From Streptomyces sp. MMG1533 (lineage in GTDB: Bacteria; Actinomycetota; Actinomycetes; Streptomycetales; Streptomycetaceae), in contig NZ_LGDG01000247.1 of NCBI RefSeq assembly GCF_001279775.1, positions 1 to 64,000 on the forward strand: DNA of 64,000 nt, given 5' to 3'. Made by a program: the position numbers and the translations under genes. Below are positions 54,404-63,249 of this stretch, one piece after another. Under the pieces are notes generated by a model, which did not search any database, was not told the origin of the DNA, and was given only the letters and a program-made list of their open reading frames with translations. Positions within the stretch are counted from its first letter, which is position 1; each line of letters opens with the position of its first letter.

Positions 54404-56026
54404 ATGGGCACGACTCTGCGCGCGCTGCGTGCTCTTCTGCTGCTCGCCGGCTTCTATCTGCTCGGCGTTGTGCTGCTGGCCCTGCTCGCCGGCGGCGACT
54501 ACCTGCTGTACCTGCACGCTCCCAGCAGCGTCACGGTGAAGCTGACCATCGTCTCGGTACTCCTGGCGATCCCGCTGGTGCGCGGCCTGTTCATGCTGCG
54601 CACACCGCGCGACGAGGAGACCGCGGGCCTGCCCGTCACGGAGGCCGACGAGCCCGAACTCTGGCGCACCGTACGGGACCTGGCCGAACAGGTCGGCACC
54701 CGCGCCCCGTCCCGCATCGTCCTCACGGCCGACGTGAACGCCGCCGTGTCCGAGGATGCCCGTCTGCTCGGCCTGCTGCCCGGACCACGCCGCCTCTACC
54801 TCGGCGTACCCCTGCTGCAGGGCCTGTCCGAGGCCCAGTTGCGGGCGGTCCTCGCCCATGAACTGGGCCACTACTCGAACTCCGACACCCGCCTGGCCGC
54901 CCTCACCGTGCGCGGCCGCGCACAGGTCCTGCGCACCATCACGCACTTCGAGCAGCGGGCCGACAGGACCGCGGCGCGCGAGCAGGCCCGGCAGGAGAAG
55001 AAGAACGCCAAGGCCGAGGCGAAGGGCAAGCAGGCCAAGGAGGTCGACACCGGCCACGCGGGCGTCACGTACCGCGCGATGGCGAAGATCTACATCGGCT
55101 ACGCCAAGCTCTACTTCCGCGCCACACTCGCCGTCTCCCGCCGCCAGGAGTACGCCGCCGACGCCGCGGCCGCCCGCATCGTCGGCCGCGACGCCACCGC
55201 GTCGGCCCTGCGCGAGATCCCGGTGCTGGACGCCGCGTTCGGGTTCTACATGGGCAGCTACGCCACCCTGGGCTCGGACAAGGGGCTGCTGCCGCCGCAC
55301 GGCGAGGTGTTCGGCGGCTTCGCCCGGATGCTGACCGCCCGTCAGCTCGAACTGTCCGGACTGCGCACGGACCTGCCCACCGAGCCCTTGTCGCCGTACG
55401 ACTCGCACCCGCCCATCGCCGACCGGGTCCGCCGTATCGAGGAACTGCCCGACGACGGCCGCGCGGACGAGGCCCGGGGCGCGGCCCTCGACCTCCTGTC
55501 CGCCCCCGAGCGGACCCTGGCGGCCCTGGAGGACGCGGTCCTCACGGACGAGGTACGGCGCTTCGGGCGCACCCGCGACTGGCAGGAACTGCTCGACCGT
55601 TCGATGGCCGAGGCGCTCGCCGCCGACGGTACGCCGTTGCACGGGGCGCTCAGGCAGTACACCCAGGAGCAGCCGACGCTGCCCGCGCTGCTCGACGTGA
55701 TCGAGGACGGCCGCCTGTGGCAGCTGGCGAAGCGGCTGCCACTGTCCGAAGAGGCGGCCGCCTCGGAGGGCCGTGTCTTCCGCGAGTTCGTACGCCCCAC
55801 CCTGCACAAGTCGCTGATCAGCATGGCACTGGCCGAGCTCAACGCCCGCTCGCTGCTGCGCTGGGAGTTCTCCTGGGAGCGGTCGGCGATCCCGCACCTG
55901 CCGCCCGCCTCCGACGGCACCGAGACCGACCTCGACGCCGTGGTCGGCTCGGCGGTCGCCGACGCCCCCGACACCGCCCCGCTGCGGGCGCTGCTCACCC
56001 ACCACGACCGAAGCACCGAGGTCTGA
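54404..56026 (+). CDS. M48-family membrane metalloprotease
   Basis: 540 residues from ATG 54404 (GGGGGGA upstream), not from the in-frame 54302 start. Two N-terminal helices (LRALLLLAGFYLLGVVLLALLAGGDYLLYL and VKLTIVSVLLAIPLVRGLFML). The zinc motif H152-E-L-G-H156 is in VLAHELGHYSNSD, with the third ligand in RRQEYAADAAAARIVG. A Lys/Ala/Glu-rich linker (REQARQEKKNAKAEAKGKQAKE) lies between them. The C-terminal 200 residues are helical and have no known domain. It is a membrane quality-control-type endopeptidase related to HtpX/Ste24. The next gene starts 1 base after its stop. Confidence 0.9.
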   Translation: MGTTLRALRALLLLAGFYLLGVVLLALLAGGDYLLYLHAPSSVTVKLTIVSVLLAIPLVRGLFMLRTPRDEETAGLPVTEADEPELWRTVRDLAEQVGTRAPSRIVLTADVNAAVSEDARLLGLLPGPRRLYLGVPLLQGLSEAQLRAVLAHELGHYSNSDTRLAALTVRGRAQVLRTITHFEQRADRTAAREQARQEKKNAKAEAKGKQAKEVDTGHAGVTYRAMAKIYIGYAKLYFRATLAVSRRQEYAADAAAARIVGRDATASALREIPVLDAAFGFYMGSYATLGSDKGLLPPHGEVFGGFARMLTARQLELSGLRTDLPTEPLSPYDSHPPIADRVRRIEELPDDGRADEARGAALDLLSAPERTLAALEDAVLTDEVRRFGRTRDWQELLDRSMAEALAADGTPLHGALRQYTQEQPTLPALLDVIEDGRLWQLAKRLPLSEEAAASEGRVFREFVRPTLHKSLISMALAELNARSLLRWEFSWERSAIPHLPPASDGTETDLDAVVGSAVADAPDTAPLRALLTHHDRSTEV

Positions 56027-56027
56027 C

Positions 56028-57152
56028 GTGATCATCCTCTGGATCGTCCTGGCCGTCATCGGACTCCCCCTGCTCGCCCTCGGCCTGTACTTCCTGAAGG
56101 CCATCGTCCAGGGCGCCGTAGAAGGCTGGCGCGGGGAGGGCGACGAGGACGGGGGCGGCGAGTACGAACTGCCCGCTGCTGCCGCCGCCCTCGGCCTGCT
56201 GCCGCCCGAGCGGCAGAACACGCAGGCCGCGGCACCGCTCCCGGCCGCGCTCGTCTCGGCGCTCGACGCGGCCAGGGCCGGCGACTGGCAGCCGGCCGCG
56301 GCCCTGCTCGACGCCACGGCCGACGCGCGGGACTGGGAGCACCGCTCGTTCCACAGCGGACGGCTCTCGTCGCTCGCCGCCGAGGACGACACCTGGCTGC
56401 TGGCATGGGAGACCGCCCGCCCCGACGACCCCGGCGCCGCGCTGGTGCGGGCCCGCAGCACGGTGGCCCTGGCCTCGAAGATCCGGGGCGCGAAGCGGGC
56501 CAAGTACACCACCGCCGAGCAGTTCGAGGGCTTCCACCGCGTCATGGCCCGGTCCCGCGAGGAGCACGCCCGTGCGGCCGCACTGGCCGTCGAGGGCGAC
56601 CCGACCCCGTACATCGGCGAGATCCCGACCGCCCTGGGGCTCGGCTACCCGCACGCCGAGATGGACCGCCTGTGGAAGGAGCTCACCGACCGCTCCCCGC
56701 ACCACTACGAGGCCCACTACTTCGCCCTCCAGTACTGGTGCGCCAAGTGGCGTGGCTCGGAGAAGCTGGCCCGAGAGTTCGCGGCGAGCGCCGCCGGGAG
56801 GGCCCCTCTGGGCAGCCTGATGACGGCGTTCCCCCTGATCGCGCACTTCGAGCACGACGACTCCGACTCGGCCGACGGCGACCGTACGCCCGAGATGCGG
56901 GCCCTGGTCGACGCGGCCCTCGCGGACGTGGCCGCCGCCGATCCGGCCCACCCGCGCCTGGCGGAGGTCCGCCACCTGCTGGCGTACTACCTGTGCCTCC
57001 AGGACCGGGACGAGGCGGCCGTAGAGCAGTTCCGCCTCGTGGACGGGTACGTCGATGCCCTCCCGTGGCGCTACCGGGGCGACCCGGCGGGCGAGTTCTG
57101 CCGGATGCGGGACCTCAGCCTGGCGAACGCGGGCGGGGCGGCGTCGGACTGA
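56028..57152 (+). CDS. Membrane-anchored helical-repeat protein (DUF4034-like), copy 2
   Basis: 374 residues, GTG start directly after the M48 stop, so translationally coupled. It has one N-terminal helix (ILWIVLAVIGLPLLALGLYFL), a linker, then the same domain as the 53050 protein: YIGEIPTALGLGYPHAEMDRLWKELTDRSPHHYEAHYFALQYWCAKWRGS ... VRHLLAYYLCLQDRDEAAVEQFRLVDGYVDALPW. The pair probably works with the protease, as substrates, adaptors or membrane partners. Function unknown. Confidence 0.82.
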   Translation: MIILWIVLAVIGLPLLALGLYFLKAIVQGAVEGWRGEGDEDGGGEYELPAAAAALGLLPPERQNTQAAAPLPAALVSALDAARAGDWQPAAALLDATADARDWEHRSFHSGRLSSLAAEDDTWLLAWETARPDDPGAALVRARSTVALASKIRGAKRAKYTTAEQFEGFHRVMARSREEHARAAALAVEGDPTPYIGEIPTALGLGYPHAEMDRLWKELTDRSPHHYEAHYFALQYWCAKWRGSEKLAREFAASAAGRAPLGSLMTAFPLIAHFEHDDSDSADGDRTPEMRALVDAALADVAAADPAHPRLAEVRHLLAYYLCLQDRDEAAVEQFRLVDGYVDALPWRYRGDPAGEFCRMRDLSLANAGGAASD

Positions 57153-57414
57153 CGGTGCCGGTCGGAACTCGGGGCGGCACGGAAACGTTGTTCTCGTTGC
57201 CGCCCCGCGAACCGATGGATGACCGACGGTTGAAGGAGCCCGCGTCATGCTGTTCGGCCGTACGCCCCGGCCCATCGCCGGCAACGGGGTTCGTGGACGC
57301 CGCTCAACAGGTCGGTTCGGATCCGGGAACCGCTGGAGGCGCGACCGGTCAAGGCAGCGCGGGGGCCCGTACCAGCGGCCCGGGGCGGGGGCCACCGCTC
57401 GCGTCGGACGGTCG

Positions 57415-58580
57415 TCAACTCAGGCTCTGAACGCGGCGGCGGCGCACGATGACGAGTACGCCCGAACCCGTGACCACCGCCGCGGCAGCCATGCCCGTGA
57501 TCGGCAGCGCCGAGGACCCGGTGTCTGCCAGGGCGCCGCCAGTCGCCGTCGTCCCGTCGCCGCCAGTCGCCGTCGTCCCCTCGCCGCCGGTCGACGACGA
57601 CCCGCCGGACGACCCACCGGACGATCCGCTCGCGCTGCCCGTCGAGCCAGTCGGCCCCCCACCCGTGACGTCCAGCGTGATGTCGGCCTGGTCGTTGGTC
57701 TTGTCGGGGTCGGACGGCCGCGCCTCGGTGCTCAGCGCCACCGAGCCCTTGGCGTGCGCCACCCGCTTGTCGATCTTCAGCTTGAAGGTGTAGGCCTCGC
57801 GGCCGTCCTCGTAGAGAGCCCGCTCACTCGTGCCGCAGTCGTACGCCTCGCCCCTGGCCTTGCAGAAGCCGGGGGTCTTGACGACCGACGTTCCGGCGGG
57901 CGGCGTGACCATGACCCTGACGGAGGGCTCCCCCACCTTGGTCATGACCCAGGCGGGCCCGGCGTTGGTGAACTCCACCTTCATCGGCACCGTTTCACCG
58001 ACGCTCCCCTTCAACGCGGCACCCGTCACCAGGAAGTCGGCCGAGTTGACGGAGGTGACGGGCACATCGACGACTCGCGCGGACCCCTGGCCCCCGGCCT
58101 GGCTTTCGACCAGTTTCACCGCCGGTGCGGTTCCCATCACCGGCGGAGTGCCGTTGTCGTCCACCCCCGGATCGTCTTCCCCGACACGAGAGGCCTCTCG
58201 GGCATGTAGACGACGCCTGGCTCCACCGCCTGGTCGAACGCGCACACCGCGGTCCACCTCTCGGGCATCTCGTCGTAGGGGCGGACGTACTGTGTTCGAC
58301 AGTTGGAGGGAACCTCCGCGAAGTCGAGTCCCCGGGTGACGGCGTAGTAGACCCATACCTTCTCGGCGGCTCCGGTGCCCTTGTTCGCCACGGTGACCGG
58401 CACATCGAAGGTGCTCCCCGGTTTCAGCCCGTCGAGCGGCTCGATGCCTCCAATGACCAATTCGGGTGCGGTTTCATCGGCGAAGGCGGCGGGAGCCGCG
58501 GCCAGCGCGATCAGGCCGGCAGCGCCGAGGGAGGCAACAGCGGCACGGGAGGCGCGACGGTTGCGAGGGGGCATCGGCAT
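57415..58580 (-). pseudogene. Cell-wall-anchored protein with LAxTG sortase signal, split by a -1 frameshift
   Basis: The 5' frame (58580-58137) gives a signal peptide (RRASRAAVASLGAAGLIALAAAPAAFA) and a beta-rich domain (ELVIGGIEPLDGLKPGSTFDVPVTVANKG) and ends shortly after SGKTIRG. The 3' frame resumes at VDDNGTPPVMGTAPAVKL and runs to a Thr/Gly/Ser-rich stalk, LADTGSSALP, a membrane helix and RRRR. The stalk and LAxTG match class E sortase substrates of streptomycetes. One missing G in the GGGGG run (C run at 58164-58168 on the plus strand) explains the break; restoring it gives 388 residues. Could be a true mutation, a slippery site or a base-call error. Confidence 0.85.
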
Positions 58581-58824
58581 GGAGGGAACCTCTGTTGGAA
58601 TGTGGGCAAACGGACGGTGTCCCCCGGGGGAACATCCCTTCGACCGCTAGACTCCTGTCGGTCCCGAACGGTTGCACGTCCGGTGCCTCCTCCGCCCCGC
58701 GATCGCACCCTCCGGACGCCGTGAGTCCGGCTCCGACATCGGCATCGATTGCAGGACTCCCGGTTCGAGCCTTCGGCCTCCCTCACAACCGCAGGACCCA
58801 AAAGGTCTGTGAACGCGGTTTGAC

Positions 58825-59413
58825 ATGGGTCAGCAAGCCGCGTTCACCGTCTGCAAGGAAGCCTGCTGAACGCACCCAAACCCTGGCAACACGTTGTCTT
58901 TGTCCCCGTCGGAGGGCTCCTCGGAATCGGCTTGTTGTCGCGTCCCGAGGATCGCCGCGATTTGGTGATGGTCGTCTCGCACGACGGTCACGGCCTCTTC
59001 CACGCCGTCACCGGGAAGAAGATCGCCAGGCACCGCGGACCCGACCCTGAGGACGAAACACCCGACCGCACACCGGACTTGTCCTGCCCCGGCTTCGGGC
59101 CGATCACCGGAAGCCGGGTACACAGCGGGGCTCTTCGGCGGAGGACTCCACACCACCACCGCAGACGGTTCGCTTCTGGAGGTTGCCACCCGGCGTGGCC
59201 GAATGATCGGGTCCTGCTCGCCCACGACGGCAGGTTGCCTCACTCCGGCCTTCATGGCGAGCGGCGGTGGCAATCTTCCACTCGAACTACTCCGAATTCC
59301 GGGCAGCCGGCTTCTCACCCTCCCGGCAGACCATCGCCGTCGCGACGAGCAGCGACATGTCACTGTGGATACGCAGGACGGGCCAAGGTCACTCCAGCAG
59401 CGCCCAGCACTGA
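58825..59413 (+). pseudogene. Decayed gene for a beta-propeller-like hypothetical protein
   Basis: Coherent protein fragments appear in order but in changing frames: QQAAFTVCKEA; LLNAPKPWQHVVFVPVGGLLGIG ... LVMVVSHDGHGLFHAVTGKKIA ... LSCPGFGPITGSRVH; then TAGLFGGGLHTTTADG; then WPNDRVLLAHDGRLPHSG; then IFHSNYSEFRAAGFSPSRQTIAVATSSDMSLWIRR ending at TGA 59411-59413. The S-P-S-x-x-x-I-A-V-A-T-S-x-D-x-x-L-W-x ending is like a WD40/propeller blade. At least four frameshifts are needed, so this is a clear pseudogene. I recognise the general family only as a streptomycete hypothetical protein. Confidence 0.8.
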
Positions 59414-59487
59414 ACGGACCAGACTGCATGGCTGGTCCGGCTGGTCCCCACGCGGCTTGTGCCCAGGGTGGCGGCGACACCGAGCTT

Positions 59488-59760
59488 ATGAAGCTGCGTT
59501 GCGTGCAACTCTTCAACGTCGGCTCCCTCGACGATTTACCGCTCATCTGGCAGGCCAAGTCCGCCAGCATGTACGCGGATTGCTCGATCGACACCCAGTT
59601 GCTGTGCGGAAGCCGACTGGCCAGGACCAAGGGGTTCCTGTCGAGCCGGCGGCTGCCCAAGCCGAAGCGGCGCTGCAACAGCTGATCGCTGCGAAGAGGC
59701 TGGCGGCTTCGAGGACATCTCCGCCGAGGGCCACTCCGCTCTGTACGCACCTGCTACGCG
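59488..59760 (+). pseudogene. Decayed small hypothetical gene
   Basis: ATG 59488 starts MKLRCVQLFNVGSLDDLPLIWQAKSASMYADCSIDTQLLCG, which looks like a real conserved actinobacterial protein. After RTKGF the frame changes to EPAAAQAEAALQQLIA, then to CEEAGGFEDISAEGHSALY. Two frameshifts within 90 bp mark it as dead. It follows the preceding pseudogene closely and contains a TTA codon (ACG ATT TAC region reads D-D-L-P), a sign of less optimised sequence. Function unknown. Confidence 0.75.
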
Positions 59761-59974
59761 CCGTGACGCCACATGTGTCCGGGAGACCCTTCATCAGCGC
59801 TGTCCCTATCCTCGAACGCTTCCTTCGCCCTCGCCAGTACCTCGGTCACCGCTCGGACTGTTGGCGACGACCTGAAACGGCAGGGTTTTGAGAGATCGAG
59901 GCAACAGTCATACTGCGAAGACCACACAGCGCACACAACCTTGTTCGGCGGACGCGGAAGAGAGTGGGATCTTC

Positions 59975-60190
59975 ATGAGCGCACAGCTCCGTTCACCGCT
60001 CGTTTCAGACCTCGACATTGTGCTGTCGGATGTTCCCGATCTGGGGGCGTGCCGTATGTCGGAGCTACGCGACTTGGCTGGCGCCGAGATGGATTGTGCG
60101 CTCGCGCACGTCGTTGCGCAGGCTGACCGCACACCGGCAATCAGCCTTGGAGGCGGCGAAGGAGGCGGCACCGGGGCTCGATGCGACTGA
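59975..60190 (+). CDS. Small peptide resembling FxSxx-COOH-type RiPP precursors
   Basis: 71 residues from ATG 59975 (an in-frame upstream start at 59888 is less likely). The middle, DIVLSDVPDLGACRMSELRDLAGAEMDCALAHVVAQADR, follows the layout of FxSxx-COOH precursors of actinobacteria, in which an acidic leader with a D-V-x-x-L ... L-A-x-L pattern precedes a short core. The C-terminus is GGGEGGGTGARCD instead of the usual FxSxx ending, so the core is unlike the classic family, mutated or of another subtype. The gene 59 bases downstream is an HExxH protein, a usual neighbour of such peptides. No radical SAM gene is in view. Confidence 0.55.
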   Translation: MSAQLRSPLVSDLDIVLSDVPDLGACRMSELRDLAGAEMDCALAHVVAQADRTPAISLGGGEGGGTGARCD

Positions 60191-60248
60191 AGGGGGAACT
60201 GGTGGTCGACGTGGTGCCCACAGGCACTCTGGCCTTGCAGTCAGCCGT

Positions 60249-62120
60249 ATGAGCGGGGCACGGCAATGGGCGCAGCACAAGATCTCCCGGGCGGACATCG
60301 ACCTCCTCGCGCGTGGCTGTGCGGGGTTAGACGTCGTCTGGCTTCTGAGGCGAGCCGAGCGCAGTCGCACACTGCTCATGCTGCGAGCGATGCTGGACGA
60401 GGCGAGGGGGCACAGGGCTGTTTCCGGCCCCCTGCCGCCTTTGAACCGCGCTTGGGACCTCCTCGATCGCGTCCAACAGAAGTCACCCGCCGACCTGGAT
60501 GCGGTACTGACGTACCCCTACGTCGGCAATTGGGCCGGGCACACCCTGCGCCGACTACGAGGCCGTGGCAGCGAATCCAGTCCACTGTGGGTGCATGTCG
60601 GGCATCTACACAGCGTTGCTGCCGCTGCGTCGATCCGTGCTGGACTCGATGTACAAGTCCAAGTTCCGGTGCGTAATGGCATGGTGGCCCTGCCAACCCT
60701 CGGTACCGCCCACCTGACCAGCATGGCTGGGACTTCGGTGGCCGAGGGGACAGAGGCGTCGGTGGCGGAGGTGTGCTCAACATCGGGACACACAGAGATC
60801 CGCTGGGGTGAAACGACCATCAGACTTCCCGACAATCTCGCTGACGACGCGCCAGGATGGTCAGGGCTTCGTCGACTTGCCGTGGCCTCCGGCCAGCACA
60901 CGCTCTCACTGCTGTTCGAAGACCTGGATCCCTACCGGGGCTTGTACGGCCCCAGACAACCTGACCGCGTAGAGATCGCTGAGGTACGCGCTTGGCAGCG
61001 TGCGCTGGAGGACGCTTGGAGGCTCATCTGCCGCCATCTCCCCCAACAGGCCGGGGCTATGCGCTCGGTACTCAACGTTCTCGTGCCGGTGCCCGCCCCC
61101 GGCCGATTTCAGGTTTCCAGTGCCTCCAGCGGCGAGGCCTTCGGCGGTGTGGTCATGTCGAGGCCTGAGAGTCCGGCAATACTTGCTGCAACGCTGGTCC
61201 ACGAATACCAGCACATCATGCTGGGTGGCCTGCTTCATCTCGTCGCACTACACGACAACGCCCCGGAGGCGCGCTTCTACGCACCCTGGCGTGACGATCC
61301 GCGTCCGGTCGGCGGGCTACTCCAGGGTATTTACGCATTCTTTGGAGTGACCCGGTTTTGGCGTGCTCTGTATCGCGCCCAGGAAGAGGGGTCACGCCGT
61401 ACCGCCGCATTCGAATTTGCGCGATGGCGTGCCGCGACCTGCCAGGCACTCGATACGCTGAAGGACAACCATTCCCTCACAGTGGCCGGAAGACGAGTCC
61501 TGCAGCAGATCGAGGGTGAAATCAGGCCCTGGCTGAAGGAACCGGTTCCTGAGGACATCGCGGCGGCCGTCGAAACCGTGGGAAGGGACCACCAAGTCGC
61601 CTGGCGACTGCATCATCTGCAGCCAGATGTGCGGACAGTGGCGCAGGTGTCTCATGCCTGGCTGATCACCACTCGCACTGGAGCGGGACCCGCGCGCGGT
61701 CACAACGACCTCTCGCCAGATGCACTCGTCCCTGACGCTATTGCCTCATGGCTGCCCACTCGCTCAGACCTGATCCGCTGTCAGGTCATCCCGCCCGAAG
61801 CCGGTGCTTGCTGCCCAGAGTTGGAGTCCGAAGCAAGCGCTGCGGACAGGGCCTTTGCCGCTGGCGATTACGCCGAAGCCTGGATGGCCTACCGGTCCGA
61901 GATCACCGCGTCTCGCGATTCCTCAGCTTCCTGGGTCGGCTTCGCGCTTGCCTGGGCGTCCCTCGACCCACATCCCGGAGCGGAGCTGTTGCTCCGGCGT
62001 CCGGCCCTTGTACGAGACGTCTACTGTCGATTGCGTTCTCTGGACGTCCGACTGGAGCCGGACGAGTTGGCGGCCTGGATCGCTGCCCGATGGCCGCTTG
62101 CCGCCTCCGGTCATGGCTGA
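60249..62120 (+). CDS. HExxH-motif protein of the peptide beta-hydroxylase type (FxSxx-system associated)
   Basis: 623 residues from ATG 60249 (MSGARQWAQHKISRADIDLLARGC, a family-like N-terminus); the in-frame ORF extends to 60018 but would cover the peptide gene. The N-terminal half has RAERSRTLLMLRAMLDEARG ... GPLPPLNRAWDLLDRVQQKSPADLDAVLTYPYVGNWAGHTLRRL, typical of this group. The metal motif H318-E-Y-Q-H322 is in ATLVHEYQHIMLGGL. Members are annotated as alpha-ketoglutarate/HExxH-type peptide beta-hydroxylases. Leu27 is a TTA codon (60327-60329), so translation should depend on the bldA tRNA and be late in development. GC is lower than in the core genes. Confidence 0.82.
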   Translation: MSGARQWAQHKISRADIDLLARGCAGLDVVWLLRRAERSRTLLMLRAMLDEARGHRAVSGPLPPLNRAWDLLDRVQQKSPADLDAVLTYPYVGNWAGHTLRRLRGRGSESSPLWVHVGHLHSVAAAASIRAGLDVQVQVPVRNGMVALPTLGTAHLTSMAGTSVAEGTEASVAEVCSTSGHTEIRWGETTIRLPDNLADDAPGWSGLRRLAVASGQHTLSLLFEDLDPYRGLYGPRQPDRVEIAEVRAWQRALEDAWRLICRHLPQQAGAMRSVLNVLVPVPAPGRFQVSSASSGEAFGGVVMSRPESPAILAATLVHEYQHIMLGGLLHLVALHDNAPEARFYAPWRDDPRPVGGLLQGIYAFFGVTRFWRALYRAQEEGSRRTAAFEFARWRAATCQALDTLKDNHSLTVAGRRVLQQIEGEIRPWLKEPVPEDIAAAVETVGRDHQVAWRLHHLQPDVRTVAQVSHAWLITTRTGAGPARGHNDLSPDALVPDAIASWLPTRSDLIRCQVIPPEAGACCPELESEASAADRAFAAGDYAEAWMAYRSEITASRDSSASWVGFALAWASLDPHPGAELLLRRPALVRDVYCRLRSLDVRLEPDELAAWIAARWPLAASGHG

Positions 62121-63025
62121 CCGCGCACGGCGATAGCATAGGAGTAACCGACTTTGGCATTCTTGGTTACCCAACGAACTTCGTCGGACATCTGGCAGTA
62201 AGCGGACTGCACCTGTGATTCGACAAGGTCAGGCATCTCTGTACTGAGGAGAGTTGCTTTAACACGGTGCTCAGCAAATGGAGAACATGAGATCCTCAGC
62301 CCGTCCTCCCCCTTGATTATCACCCTCAGTTCGTCCGTCACATGTGGCACTTCCGCGTAGCATTTCTCCTCTTGGTCGATGTAGGTGAAGGCCCCACGCA
62401 GTTCGAGTTCCACGTCGAACGAACATCGCGTCCGACCGGAGTCGAGTGAAACAGGTATTCGTACGGCCCCTACTTCGACCAAGCGACCGTTCACGCTGGA
62501 CTCGTCGACCGGTATCTTCCGGTAGAGCTTCACGAAGGAGACGGCCGGGTCAGCGTCTACTCCGTCCACGCATACGCGCCTCACTTGGATGCTTTCCCAC
62601 TCCGGACCTCCGCGGGCCACCTCTGCAGTCGTGGCGAAAGATATCCATGGCACGAATGCCGCAGTGGGTGATTCGACATCACACGTGATGGACAACAGGG
62701 CGTCACCGTCGGAACGAATAACAAAGGTGTCGTGCCGTCGACGAAACCGAACAAGCTGAGGCATGTAATCCTCGAGGTTCCGCAGATGTTCCAGCTCTCG
62801 CACGTTCTTCCGGATAGAGTCGGCGAGTATCCACATTGCGACCGCACCGGAGACTACGGAGGTCGTGATCAATATCCAGGTCAGGACGAGGAAGAGTTCC
62901 CCCTGCGAGGCTTGGGATCTGAGGCCGACCAGGGTGCCCGTGATGGTGAGCGCTACTGAGAGAACGGCTGAGACAAAGGCGGCGAGTGCCGCGCTGACCC
63001 CCTCCGACCGCTGCGAGCTGGTCAT
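62111..63025 (-). CDS. Two-helix membrane protein with a cytoplasmic C-terminal domain, unknown
   Basis: 304 residues from ATG 63025, preceded by AGGGGGA; the in-frame ORF upstream lacks coding character. Two transmembrane helices (GVSAALAAFVSAVLSVALTITGTLVG and FLVLTWILITTSVVSGAVAMWILAD) are followed by a coiled segment (SIRKNVRELEHLRNLEDYMPQL) and a strand-rich domain (DTFVIRSDGDALLSITCDVE ... CSFDVELELRGAFTYIDQEEKCYAEV). Composition is lower in GC than the core genome. The end overlaps the convergent HExxH gene by 10 bases. Two-helix-plus-domain proteins occur as effectors in bacterial conflict systems, but no specific family is recognised. Confidence 0.75.
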   Translation of the reverse strand: MTSSQRSEGVSAALAAFVSAVLSVALTITGTLVGLRSQASQGELFLVLTWILITTSVVSGAVAMWILADSIRKNVRELEHLRNLEDYMPQLVRFRRRHDTFVIRSDGDALLSITCDVESPTAAFVPWISFATTAEVARGGPEWESIQVRRVCVDGVDADPAVSFVKLYRKIPVDESSVNGRLVEVGAVRIPVSLDSGRTRCSFDVELELRGAFTYIDQEEKCYAEVPHVTDELRVIIKGEDGLRISCSPFAEHRVKATLLSTEMPDLVESQVQSAYCQMSDEVRWVTKNAKVGYSYAIAVRGQP

Positions 63026-63249
63026 GCCAGTCCCCCTGAATTGCTGTCCGACGCCTGCCATTCTCCGGGAACGAGTCCGCGTCCTCCAGAGTGCCTCGGA
63101 GCCACTGCTTACTCCGCCCAGGGCGCCGCGCCAGGTGGAGAGGCCTGCCGCAGCCCGATGGGACAGCCTTGCGGCATACGGTTCAGCCGGGCCGTCTGAC
63201 CGGCAGCACAGTCCTTCCCATCTCGTCCCGCTGGGGGCTACGAGGAGGC

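Noticed and set aside
54281..56614. A 777-codon minus-strand ORF opposite the M48 protease
   Set aside because: Compositional shadow; the plus strand has signal helices, HELGH and coupling with the next gene.
57247..57420. ATG 57247 with AAGGAG upstream, starting MLFGRTPRPIAGNG
   Set aside because: The ribosome site is attractive, but the reading soon becomes Arg-rich antisense of the LAxTG gene. Perhaps a dead gene start; not strong enough to annotate.
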